Source: a virus. From it: a stretch of 64,000 nt of DNA. Both the position numbers and the translations under genes were made by a program. The notes below the pieces were generated by a model that saw only the letters and a program-made list of their open reading frames with translations, made no database searches and had not been told where the DNA came from. The DNA is taken from IMG/VR virus record IMGVR_UViG_3300027779_001649, positions 24,824 to 88,823 of that record; one strand, 5' to 3'. Within the stretch, counting starts at the first letter, position 1, and each line of letters begins with the position of its first letter. Shown in pieces: positions 17,946-25,414 of this stretch.

Positions 17946-17953
17946 TATTTATA
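17946..17953 (-). promoter_or_regulatory. T4-type late promoter for gp13
   Basis: Exact TATAAATA on the minus strand, 20 nt before the gp13 ATG. It overlaps the 3' end of the acetyltransferase gene, so the neck/terminase block has its own late promoter independent of the TRAP cargo upstream. Confidence 0.85.
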
Positions 17954-18452
17954 AAAGAAGAGGTCTGGTTACTACGCAATTATCATCATCAAAGTAACTC
18001 TGTTTGACGAAATTTACCCCAGTATATGCGTATAAAGCACTCAATTTTGGATATGACCATATAATTTCACATCCTCTTTTTCTTCCATAATCCATAGTCT
18101 CATTTAATAACCAAGTTGATAGACCTAATCCTCTATGTTTAGGATGTACCCATAACCCCCTAGACCTATAAATTTTAAGTCCACATTGAGATCCTGAGTT
18201 AACACCCACTATTTCTTCATATGATTCTCCATAATGACTAACGTATTTTATTGCTATAAAGACAGAAGTTTTGAGATACCTTTTAATATCTAACTGTCTT
18301 ATAACTTTATTTCCCTCCAAAGCCCATGTACTATGGGGATAAATGGTTTTCTTATTTTTCCATAAGTCCGACTTCCATACCTTATATATCTCCTCAAACG
18401 ACACGGGTTCTAGATAGTACAGCTTATTTTCCCCAGTAATAATCTGCGGCAT
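17949..18452 (-). CDS. GNAT-family N-acetyltransferase
   Basis: A 167-aa protein with the acetyl-CoA-binding motif A of GNAT enzymes: GLWVHPKHRGLGLSTWLL (about 103-120, the R/Q-x-x-G-x-G/A segment being HRGLGL), followed by DYGRKRGCEIIWSYPK and a C-terminal ALYAYTGVNFVK typical of motif B. It transfers an acyl group to an amine; the acceptor is unknown. It overlaps the 3' end of the DctP gene by 29 nt and lacks an obvious ribosome site, so translation is probably coupled to DctP. It may act with the modification genes or on host proteins. Confidence 0.8.
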   Translation of the reverse strand: MPQIITGENKLYYLEPVSFEEIYKVWKSDLWKNKKTIYPHSTWALEGNKVIRQLDIKRYLKTSVFIAIKYVSHYGESYEEIVGVNSGSQCGLKIYRSRGLWVHPKHRGLGLSTWLLNETMDYGRKRGCEIIWSYPKLSALYAYTGVNFVKQSYFDDDNCVVTRPLLL

Positions 18453-19500
18453 AATTATAAGGAGTAAATGCTTTGTTCTTATAAGGAACTACTTTACTTG
18501 CCCATTTCTTTTGACTCGCAAGAACTTTCCGAAACCATTTGTTCTTTTTGGATTCTTCTTTAAACATAATATCTATGGTTTTCAATTCTGCAACAAGAAT
18601 ATCAGGTGGTGTCTTCATGATACGCACCCCATGCTTTTCAACCATTCTTGATAACGCTCTTGCGTTTTCGGATTGTATCCAAGTGAGCCACCACAGATAG
18701 GACTCATATGCAGCAGAACGCACTGAGGCACGTTGAGAGTCAGATAGACTCCTCCAGATACCACCATTAATAAGAAGGTCACCAGTATTACTATGTTCAT
18801 GTAAACTATTTAGATAGTAATATTTCCAGATAGTTGGAAACCCTAGTCTTTCATCTTCTAATCCACCGACAAATTCTGCACAGTTGATTACACCTTTCTG
18901 TCCAGCAGCAAGAATCTCTCCACCAGGCATACCAATAGTCTGCATACCCATACGAGCATATAGTTCTACATTAATGCCTGTCTGTCTGCACTTAAAGTTT
19001 TTAAGGTCTGCAAGGTTTTCAATTGGACGATGGAACCACCCCAAAGGTTGATTCTGAGTAGGCATAACAGGGAAAGGGACTACATCCAGTTTCAACACTT
19101 CTTGATAAAATGTACGATACATCTCTAGTCCACCACCGTGAAACATCCATCCAAGAAAATCAATACCATCCATTCCATATGGGCCTCCTAAAGGAGAGTT
19201 AAATAGTCCTAGAGTTTTATCCTTACCCACCCAATAATAACTCTGTGTCCATGCACCTCCCACAGCACCAGATGCTGTTGCATCAAGAACTTGAAAGGCT
19301 GGGACTAAAGCACCAGCAGGTTTAATCTCCATCAGAACTTTACCATCAGTTAGAACTTTAACTTTATCTGCAATGAACTTTGCTTGTTCATTGAAAGTAC
19401 TAACAGCAGGATAAGAACTTGCGATTAAGATTTTTGTGCCCGCAGATGCAGGGGAAAAGGTTAATAGGATGGCAGCCGCAGCCATATAAATATATTTCAT
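18424..19500 (-). CDS. dctP: TRAP transporter substrate-binding protein (DctP/TakP-like)
   Basis: A 358-aa periplasmic binding protein. Residues 1-20 form a clear signal peptide (AAAAILLTFSPASA). The mature part has TKILIASSYPAVSTFNEQAK, the PAGALVPAFQVLDA and SYYWVGKD segments of the keto-acid-binding TakP group, and PIENLADLKNFKCRQTG with the conserved Arg that binds the substrate carboxylate; MPGGEILAAGQKGVINCAEF follows. It should bind an organic (keto) acid and pass it to the DctQM permease encoded just upstream in the same operon. AAGGAG lies 6 nt before the ATG. Confidence 0.9.
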   Translation of the reverse strand: MKYIYMAAAAILLTFSPASAGTKILIASSYPAVSTFNEQAKFIADKVKVLTDGKVLMEIKPAGALVPAFQVLDATASGAVGGAWTQSYYWVGKDKTLGLFNSPLGGPYGMDGIDFLGWMFHGGGLEMYRTFYQEVLKLDVVPFPVMPTQNQPLGWFHRPIENLADLKNFKCRQTGINVELYARMGMQTIGMPGGEILAAGQKGVINCAEFVGGLEDERLGFPTIWKYYYLNSLHEHSNTGDLLINGGIWRSLSDSQRASVRSAAYESYLWWLTWIQSENARALSRMVEKHGVRIMKTPPDILVAELKTIDIMFKEESKKNKWFRKVLASQKKWASKVVPYKNKAFTPYNYAADYYWGK

Positions 19501-19526
19501 GATTACTCCTTATTCAAATCACTTCT

Positions 19527-20771
19527 CTAGTTATTTAGGTACGTTGGTAACCACGTTGCTATACTAGGAATCATAAAAATAATTATCACAGCAAGTACCT
19601 GTATCCACATAAACGGCATCATACCTTTAAATATCATACCCAAATCCCATTCTGGAACGACCTGTTTTATATAATATGATGTTAACGCAACGGGTGGTGT
19701 TAAGTAGGCAGTCTGTATAACTATCCCTAAACAAACTGCAAACCATAACATATCCACACCAGAACTAATAAGAACTGGTAAGAATATGGGAACAAATACC
19801 AACACTACCACAGGCCATTCAAACGGCCATCCCAATAGATGACATAGTACTAGTATACAACCGACTAATGCCCAAGGGGGTATTGGTAAAGAATTTAAGG
19901 TGTCCACTATCACGTTATCGCCGCCTAGTGCAGTAAAGACCGCACCAAATATTGTGGAGGAGATTGCGAGTAGCATAACCACAGCAGAAGTGTCTGTAGT
20001 TTTTAATAGAGTTTCTTTCAGTTCTAACTTACCGTTTAACAATGCAAGAACTAATGCACCGAAAGCACCAAACGCACCAGCTTCTGTAGACGTTGCAAGT
20101 CCAAATAACATAGAACCTAACACAGTAGATATAAGAACTGCTAGAGGGATAACATCTATTAAAACTCTACGATAGTCTGGTGTCTCTTGTTGTTTGGGTA
20201 CAGAATGAAATAGACAGTATATCGCATACATTGATGCAATCATTAATCCTGGCACTAATGCTCCAGCATAAAGATCAATAATACTAAGGTTCATAGTAGG
20301 AGCCATAACTATAAGAGGAACGGATGGTGGTATCATAATAAGAGAACCACCACCAGCAATAACTCCTGCCGTCAATTTCGGATTGTAACCTAGTTTCATC
20401 ATATGAGGAGCTGCCATAATACCAAGTAATGTTACAGACGCACCAACTACTCCTGTCGCAAGACTTATCAATACTGCAATAACAATAACAACTAAGTTAA
20501 GATTACCAACTATAGTTTTCATACTATAGAATAGTTTCTCAACTAATCCTGCCTTTTCGCAAATATAACCCATGAATATAAACATAGGTATAGCCATGAA
20601 TACTTCGTTTGATAATGCGCCGACTAAGTTATAGTACGCAAGATCAAATACATTCTCCCCCATAGAGAGAAATCCAAAACCTAATGCTAGAAATATAAGA
20701 GTGAAAGCTACAGGTAAACCCAAAAATATACCTATAATCATAGTCACTAACATCACAATCGCAAGCAACAC
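19527..20771 (-). CDS. dctM: TRAP transporter large permease subunit (DctM)
   Basis: A 414-aa inner-membrane protein with about 12 helices. Family features are IFLGLPVAFTLIF at the N-terminus, ALSNEVFMAIPMFIFMGYI, GVVGASVTLLGIMAAPHMMKLGYNP split over two conserved loops, GGGSLIMIPPSVPLIVMAP, and AYLTPPVALTSYYIK near the end. Length is normal for DctM (about 425), so it is intact. It forms the sodium-driven translocation channel with DctQ. The frame opens with TTG at 20771; an ATG at 20753 overlaps the DctQ stop as TGATG and is an equally likely coupled start. Confidence 0.93.
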   Translation of the reverse strand: MLLAIVMLVTMIIGIFLGLPVAFTLIFLALGFGFLSMGENVFDLAYYNLVGALSNEVFMAIPMFIFMGYICEKAGLVEKLFYSMKTIVGNLNLVVIVIAVLISLATGVVGASVTLLGIMAAPHMMKLGYNPKLTAGVIAGGGSLIMIPPSVPLIVMAPTMNLSIIDLYAGALVPGLMIASMYAIYCLFHSVPKQQETPDYRRVLIDVIPLAVLISTVLGSMLFGLATSTEAGAFGAFGALVLALLNGKLELKETLLKTTDTSAVVMLLAISSTIFGAVFTALGGDNVIVDTLNSLPIPPWALVGCILVLCHLLGWPFEWPVVVLVFVPIFLPVLISSGVDMLWFAVCLGIVIQTAYLTPPVALTSYYIKQVVPEWDLGMIFKGMMPFMWIQVLAVIIIFMIPSIATWLPTYLNN

Positions 20772-21196
20772 TTCCTCACTTCCTGTACACCATATATCAA
20801 TAACAAAATTAATCCTAAAGTAATAGAAAATTTATATGGCCATATTATTAATTGCGTCATTGTATTGGAACTCTTTTCCCATATAGAAATGCTTCTAAAA
20901 CTATCCATTGCAGAATAGTACGTGAGAATACCAATAGAGGGAAAGAATAGACAGTAACCTAGAAGATCTATGATTGATTTTGTTCTATCTGAAAAGTTCT
21001 TCCAGTAGATATCTGTTCGTATGTGAGTTCCTTTGGAAAGACTATAACTAGCACCTAATATAATTAATGCGCCATATAATTGTGGTACGATATCAACAGC
21101 AAAGTCAAATCTTAAATCAAAAAAAAATCTACCTAGAACATTGGTAACAGTTAGTAAAACGATTCCCAAAACAAACCATGAATATATTTTAATCAT
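20753..21196 (-). CDS. dctQ: TRAP transporter small permease subunit (DctQ)
   Basis: A 147-aa protein with four predicted membrane segments (about 5-25, 41-56, 84-104, 122-140). It contains the DctQ pattern VLGRFFFDLRFDFAVDIVPQ and LGASYSLSKGTHIRTDIYW, in which the region before the HIR-D motif is conserved. With DctM it forms the membrane part of the transporter. Length is normal, so Q, M and P are all complete here. It follows the oxygenase gene directly with no gap. Confidence 0.88.
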   Translation of the reverse strand: MIKIYSWFVLGIVLLTVTNVLGRFFFDLRFDFAVDIVPQLYGALIILGASYSLSKGTHIRTDIYWKNFSDRTKSIIDLLGYCLFFPSIGILTYYSAMDSFRSISIWEKSSNTMTQLIIWPYKFSITLGLILLLIYGVQEVRKCCLRL

Positions 21197-21877
21197 CTAC
21201 TTCTTAATTTGCATATGAGCATTAAAACTCATACTCCTTCTTTCACCTTTAACATGAAATGGATAGACAAAGTGTTTTAAATAGGACGGAAAAACTAATA
21301 ACTTTCCAACCTCTGGTTTAAATTTTACACCATCACTTCGCATATCACAAGCCTCTCCATACATAAATTCAATCAAACCATTCGCAGGGTAATGGTCTTC
21401 ACCATCCTCTTGATATTCTCCTTCCATCTCATCAGGTAATTTTAAATAGATGACGGCTGAAAAGTCACCACTATGTTTATGCCAAGGATTATACTCCCCA
21501 GCATATTGACTGACTATCCAGCTCTGTGTTAAATGGATGTTATCTAATTGGGGAACAGTACTATGTCCTGACATCTTGTACCAATTATATGCTCTATTCT
21601 TGTCTCTTATATAATTTAGGTAGTCCAGACATCCCCTCTTCATAGTATCAGAGAGATACTTCTTATCATCATCAGAGGAAATTGGTATCTGAATTTCCTT
21701 ATGAACCTTGCCTACCAGATTATCAGACCAATCCCATTGAGCACTTTGTTGCTCACTACTTAGTATCTTGTCTCCAACCTTATTTACAATTTTAACGAAC
21801 GTCTCTGGTACAGAGGTTTCTAAAATCGTAGGACTGAATACTTCATGCCAAATCTTATCCCCTCTTATCTTAGTCAT
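21197..21877 (-). CDS. 2OG-Fe(II) oxygenase, phage type
   Basis: A 226-aa non-haem iron oxygenase. The iron- and cosubstrate-binding pattern of this phage/bacterial family is visible: NPWHKHSGDFSAVIYL (His133, His135), GKLLVFPSYLKHFVYP (His202) and GERRSMSFN (Arg213/214). Such enzymes hydroxylate proteins or small molecules using 2-oxoglutarate. It is the first gene upstream of the TRAP operon, which might import a keto acid, but a metabolic link is only a guess. It overlaps the 100-aa gene by 8 nt. Confidence 0.8.
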   Translation of the reverse strand: MTKIRGDKIWHEVFSPTILETSVPETFVKIVNKVGDKILSSEQQSAQWDWSDNLVGKVHKEIQIPISSDDDKKYLSDTMKRGCLDYLNYIRDKNRAYNWYKMSGHSTVPQLDNIHLTQSWIVSQYAGEYNPWHKHSGDFSAVIYLKLPDEMEGEYQEDGEDHYPANGLIEFMYGEACDMRSDGVKFKPEVGKLLVFPSYLKHFVYPFHVKGERRSMSFNAHMQIKK

Positions 21878-22172
21878 CTATTTCTTCATTTGCGGCAGAT
21901 GCGGTTATCTCATTTTCAATACAGTAAATATCTCTTGCATTAAAAAACTCTTGGGCATCTGCTTCTTCGTTAAAATTAAATCTACTTTCATAAGTATCAA
22001 ATAATGCTATTGCCGTCATTACCAAACCATCGTCTGAAATTATCTTAGAGACAATTCGCCGTTTTCCTGACTTATCATATTTCCAACTAAGTGTATGAAA
22101 TTTTTCTGACATTGGATACCATTCAACATCTGTGTTCGGACGGGTTAAAGTATACGTTTGTTTAACACTCAT
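21870..22172 (-). CDS. Small protein of the LTRPNTD family (copy 2)
   Basis: A 100-aa protein paralogous to the one at 11381-11692, sharing LTRPNTDVEWYP near the N-terminus, SDDGLVMTAIALF in the middle and FFNARDIYCI toward the end. Function unknown. It overlaps the loop-less PP-loop paralogue by 11 nt and the oxygenase by 8 nt. The repeat association of this small family with the PP-loop family suggests a functional partnership or joint duplication. Confidence 0.6.
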   Translation of the reverse strand: MSVKQTYTLTRPNTDVEWYPMSEKFHTLSWKYDKSGKRRIVSKIISDDGLVMTAIALFDTYESRFNFNEEADAQEFFNARDIYCIENEITASAANEEIDD

Positions 22173-22869
22173 TTAAATTGTTCTCCTTTACTGGGCTTCG
22201 TCTATTATAAAATACTTTTCCTTCAGAACTTATTCCATAGACACACCCCTGTTCATATTTATATGTTCTAATCATATGATTACTCATCTGGGGGCCTCTC
22301 TCTATGTATTTGTTGTTTGCCCAACCCTCAAATGATGGATGCAGATAAAATGGTTGAAAATTTTCTATAGGAAAAGAATCCCCTTGAAAATTACTAAGAA
22401 CATTCCAAGATTGTGTTAAAAGGAAATATCTAACTCTCTCTTTCCACCGTCTATCCACAAAGGTAAACAGAGTACTGTATTCATGGGGAGTAACAACTAC
22501 CCGTGTCAGTATACGAGGATTATTTATATTAAATTTAAATAATTGATCTGAAGGACATACTTCTTTAAGATATTTTGAGACAACATCATCCTCATACACC
22601 TCTATCTCCTTGTCCATATCTCTTAACTTACAGGCCCTTTCGTAACATAATTGTGTAAATCCTTTATCATCTAGATCATTATTATATTCATATGGTGGAG
22701 ATTTGTAGTATGTACCATCCATTTCAAATGGGGTATCAATAAACTCACCCTCTTTGTCATTCACATAACTGTAGGACGGTTGACCATACTTAATAATCAA
22801 GTCATGTTCTTTTATACTCTTCGCAGATTTGACATTGCGTAGCTCTGGTGTAACATAAACAAATTTCAT
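22162..22869 (-). CDS. PP-loop paralogue without the ATP-binding loop (pseudoenzyme)
   Basis: A 235-aa relative of the 383-aa PP-loop protein at 25874. Residues 87-110 (EIEVYEDDVVSKYLKEVCPS) align with the segment containing the loop in that protein, but the SGGxDST motif is gone: about five residues are deleted and the rest substituted. The GEGxDExFG-like second motif is also missing. The C-terminal half still aligns (FLLTQSWNVLSNFQGDSFP; ENFQPFYLHPSFEGWANNKY; YGISSEGKVFYN). It is an open, undamaged frame, so it is kept, perhaps as a regulatory or structural partner. Only 18 bp separate its ATG from that of the divergent gene at 22888. Confidence 0.65.
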   Translation of the reverse strand: MKFVYVTPELRNVKSAKSIKEHDLIIKYGQPSYSYVNDKEGEFIDTPFEMDGTYYKSPPYEYNNDLDDKGFTQLCYERACKLRDMDKEIEVYEDDVVSKYLKEVCPSDQLFKFNINNPRILTRVVVTPHEYSTLFTFVDRRWKERVRYFLLTQSWNVLSNFQGDSFPIENFQPFYLHPSFEGWANNKYIERGPQMSNHMIRTYKYEQGCVYGISSEGKVFYNRRSPVKENNLNEC

Positions 22870-22887
22870 ATCAATATATATAAGGGT

Positions 22888-23544
22888 ATGGAACCACCTT
22901 ATAGATTAGGTCTTGTTGCCACCAGTAGAAGTGGAAGTACATATTTTCGTAGATATCTTTGCGATAAATATGGTCTACACGATTCGGCCTCATGGTTAAA
23001 ACACAATCCCTATGAAAAGATAAATGAAGCCCCCTTTGCAAAGAAACATCATATTCTAAAAATTCTAACACACTATGTTCCTGATGATGAAATAGATGAA
23101 GTTATATCAGAATCAGAAACAGTATGGTTATATAGAAAGAATACGTTTAAGCAGTTTCTCTCTCATGTCTACCGACTAATAACCAAGATAAATTTGGTAT
23201 ATAAGAAGGAAGAAATAGAGTTTTTAAAAAATAGTATTCCAAACAATAGTATTGTAGCCACAACAGAACAATACGATACTTTCATGAGAAGACTTGAAAA
23301 ATTTTGGGATTTATTTTATAGTAGAAATAAAGGAACACTAGTAGAATATGAAAAATTTGTTTCTGATCCAAAAGAAGTTGGTTGGGAAATTATGGAAGAC
23401 TATAATTTAGAATGGATAACGTGGGAATCTATGGAGCCGGAATCACATGGATGGCCTGATATTAAAATACCATTGAAAATGTCCATAGATTATGAAAATA
23501 AATTTAAAAATATAGAGGAAATTAGGAAATGGTTTAATGGGTAG
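22888..23544 (+). CDS. Sulfotransferase-like protein A
   Basis: A 218-aa protein whose N-terminus (YRLGLVATSRSGSTYFRRYL) resembles the 5'-phosphosulfate-binding loop (TxRSGST) that starts PAPS sulfotransferases and related P-loop enzymes. Farther on, ETVWLYRKNTFKQFLSHVYR is where the second PAPS-contacting segment (RxPxxxxxS) is expected, and LVEYEKFVSDP fits the late conserved strand. The next gene is a paralogue, and both end in a similar W-F-G tail. It is the first gene of plus-strand island 2. It probably transfers a sulfuryl or phosphoryl group; the acceptor is unknown. Confidence 0.6.
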   Translation: MEPPYRLGLVATSRSGSTYFRRYLCDKYGLHDSASWLKHNPYEKINEAPFAKKHHILKILTHYVPDDEIDEVISESETVWLYRKNTFKQFLSHVYRLITKINLVYKKEEIEFLKNSIPNNSIVATTEQYDTFMRRLEKFWDLFYSRNKGTLVEYEKFVSDPKEVGWEIMEDYNLEWITWESMEPESHGWPDIKIPLKMSIDYENKFKNIEEIRKWFNG

Positions 23545-24274
23545 ATATTGTTTAATTTGCACTCCACGGTCTGGTTCATTTTATGTTCAAAATTATATAT
23601 CCAAAATTTTTGACTTAGAATTTGGTAGTGAATGGTTTGGTAGAGTTAAGCATGTTGGATATAAAGGTATGGAGACTTCTTCAGTAGATATAGACCACAG
23701 TGTTAATGAAGACTTATTAACTAATGAAGAAATAAGTAAGAGATTAGTATATTTAAAAAACTACGAAACCTCATTTATTATTAAATGTATGCCGTTCCAA
23801 TTATCAAATACAATAGAGAGAAAAGACTTACCCGATAAAGAAAAAATGGAAGTTGCAACAAAAATTATGAAGAATTTTGATTTGATTTATATGGAAACTA
23901 AAGATAAAGTATCCCAGTTTTGTTTTGATGTTATATCTAAGAATCAAGATATTGGTAAAAGAAATTTCACCCACTACAATCCTGATATAAGACAAATACC
24001 CCTAGAAAACTCAATGACTGCAACTAGAGAAAACTACGAGAGTTTTTGTGAACGTCAAGACTTCGTTACTAGGTTTCAAGAAAAAAATTGGAAAGGTGAG
24101 CCCATAATAGTATGGGAAGATTTTATAAATAGTCCTAATATTGAAATGACAAAAATTAAAGATTGGTATAAAATTGATGAAAAAAATATTACAGTGAATA
24201 GACCCATCATCTCACATGCAGCTTATAAATTGGTCTTTAGTAATTATGGAGAAATTGAAAAATGGTTTGGATAG
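23537..24274 (+). CDS. Sulfotransferase-like protein B
   Basis: A 245-aa paralogue of the preceding gene, which it overlaps by 8 nt. The nucleotide-binding loop CTPRSGSFYVQNYI is at 8-21, and IIVWEDFINSPNIE near the C-terminus mirrors LVEYEKFVSDPKE of protein A. The second PAPS motif is less clear. The tail GEIEKWFG recalls EEIRKWFNG of protein A, supporting a tandem duplication. It overlaps the kinase-like gene by 13 nt, so the three are translationally coupled. Confidence 0.6.
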   Translation: MGRYCLICTPRSGSFYVQNYISKIFDLEFGSEWFGRVKHVGYKGMETSSVDIDHSVNEDLLTNEEISKRLVYLKNYETSFIIKCMPFQLSNTIERKDLPDKEKMEVATKIMKNFDLIYMETKDKVSQFCFDVISKNQDIGKRNFTHYNPDIRQIPLENSMTATRENYESFCERQDFVTRFQEKNWKGEPIIVWEDFINSPNIEMTKIKDWYKIDEKNITVNRPIISHAAYKLVFSNYGEIEKWFG

Positions 24275-24834
24275 ACGGAAAAAATATGCCTAAATGGCAC
24301 AGGAATGATGATTTTCTACATGACCTTGCTATATCATTGGTAGAAGTTCATACCAGAGAACCTCAGAACGAACCAGAAACAAATATGTTTAAGATAGCAG
24401 ATGGTCTTGATACCTCTGATCCATTTGTTAAGGAAGCAGTAAGGCACTTCAATGTAATAAGAGAAGACTTAGCATGTAAGAGTGCAGTTCTACATGGTGA
24501 TTTGTGGAACGAGAATATAATCATAAAAGAAAATGGTAGATTATCAGGACTGATTGATTGGGAACACACTCAAATAGGCGACCCTCATTGGGACTTCCGT
24601 ATGATTAGAAGATTTATAGGCTGGGACGATTTACATTGGCTTATCACTTTGTATAATGCTAAGGCTCAATATAAAATTAATTCTGCTACTATTTACATCT
24701 TAGATAAACTAGCACTTTGCCATCAGTATCAATATAGACTAAGAAAAAATGATAGCCCTCTTTGGAACGACACCGCATTATTTAAAGAGTATATGGAAAG
24801 ATGGCCAGTGTGCGTTAATGAAATATCCGACTAG
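24262..24834 (+). CDS. APH/choline-kinase-like phosphotransferase, C-lobe only
   Basis: A 190-aa protein with the catalytic core of aminoglycoside/choline kinases: VLHGDLWNENIII (Brenner motif, HGDLWNEN 78-85) and SGLIDWEHTQIGDPHWD (metal-binding Asp99). The ~90-residue N-lobe that carries the glycine-rich strand and ATP-binding Lys is absent: only about 70 residues precede the motif and none resembles it. The frame before it belongs to the sulfotransferase-like gene. It is either a degenerate kinase that needs another chain or has been reduced to a binding protein. It overlaps the radical SAM gene by 17 nt. Confidence 0.75.
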   Translation: MVWIDGKNMPKWHRNDDFLHDLAISLVEVHTREPQNEPETNMFKIADGLDTSDPFVKEAVRHFNVIREDLACKSAVLHGDLWNENIIIKENGRLSGLIDWEHTQIGDPHWDFRMIRRFIGWDDLHWLITLYNAKAQYKINSATIYILDKLALCHQYQYRLRKNDSPLWNDTALFKEYMERWPVCVNEISD

Positions 24835-25414
24835 AACATATAACTTTTATAATAAGCCTATTAATCTAGATATAGTTCCCAGATGCACCCTCCTTTGTTC
24901 CAAGTGTATGAGACAATCAGATTTTTATAAGTTTGTAGATAAAAGTAAATTAGAAGAGATAAGTATAAAAGACTACGAAAAGATTCTCAACTGTTTTTCA
25001 TATGTTGAATGGTGTGGTCAAACTGGTGACCCCATATTTCATACTAAATTCTTTACTCTTCTTGAGATGAGCAGGGGTACTAAATTAGACATCCATACTG
25101 CCGCCTCACATAAACCTAAAGAATGGTATAAGAAAGCATTTAAAACTAATAAAGATGCAAAGTGGATATTTGGGGTAGATGGGTTACCAAAGGACAGCCA
25201 TATCTATAGAATAAATCAAGATGGTGAATTCCTATTTGAAGTTATGAAAATGGGATCAGATATGGGTTTAGAGATTCAGTGGCAGATGATAAAGTTTAAG
25301 TATAATCAAAATAACATAGATGAAGTAATGCAGCTCTGTAGAGATAATTCTATCAGTTTTAAATTAATAAGATCCTCAAGGTTCGTATCAGATGACCCAC
25401 TCAGACCAATTTAA
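24818..25414 (+). CDS. Radical SAM enzyme (catalytic subunit, copy 2)
   Basis: A 198-aa radical SAM core. The CxxxCxxC motif is at Cys23, Cys27 and Cys30 (VPRCTLLCSKCMRQ), followed by WCGQTGDPIFH, WYKKAFKTN, IFGVDGLPKDSHIYRINQDG and LIRSSRF, each matching a segment of copy 1. I start at the ATG at 24818 because only this gives the same short lead before the motif as copy 1's core; an upstream in-frame ATG at 24749 lies inside the kinase gene. Its 3' end overlaps the SPASM gene by 23 nt. It lacks the longer N-terminus and the C-terminal tail of copy 1. Confidence 0.85.
   Translation: MKYPTRTYNFYNKPINLDIVPRCTLLCSKCMRQSDFYKFVDKSKLEEISIKDYEKILNCFSYVEWCGQTGDPIFHTKFFTLLEMSRGTKLDIHTAASHKPKEWYKKAFKTNKDAKWIFGVDGLPKDSHIYRINQDGEFLFEVMKMGSDMGLEIQWQMIKFKYNQNNIDEVMQLCRDNSISFKLIRSSRFVSDDPLRPI

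Noticed and set aside
19485-19492. TATAAATA on the plus strand inside the DctP leader region
   Set aside because: It lies within the start of a minus-strand gene with no plus-strand gene downstream; chance occurrence in AT-rich DNA.
22521-22528. TATAAATA on the minus strand inside the loop-less PP-loop gene
   Set aside because: It is internal, 350 nt before the next start, not at a gene boundary; kept out although a weak internal promoter cannot be excluded.
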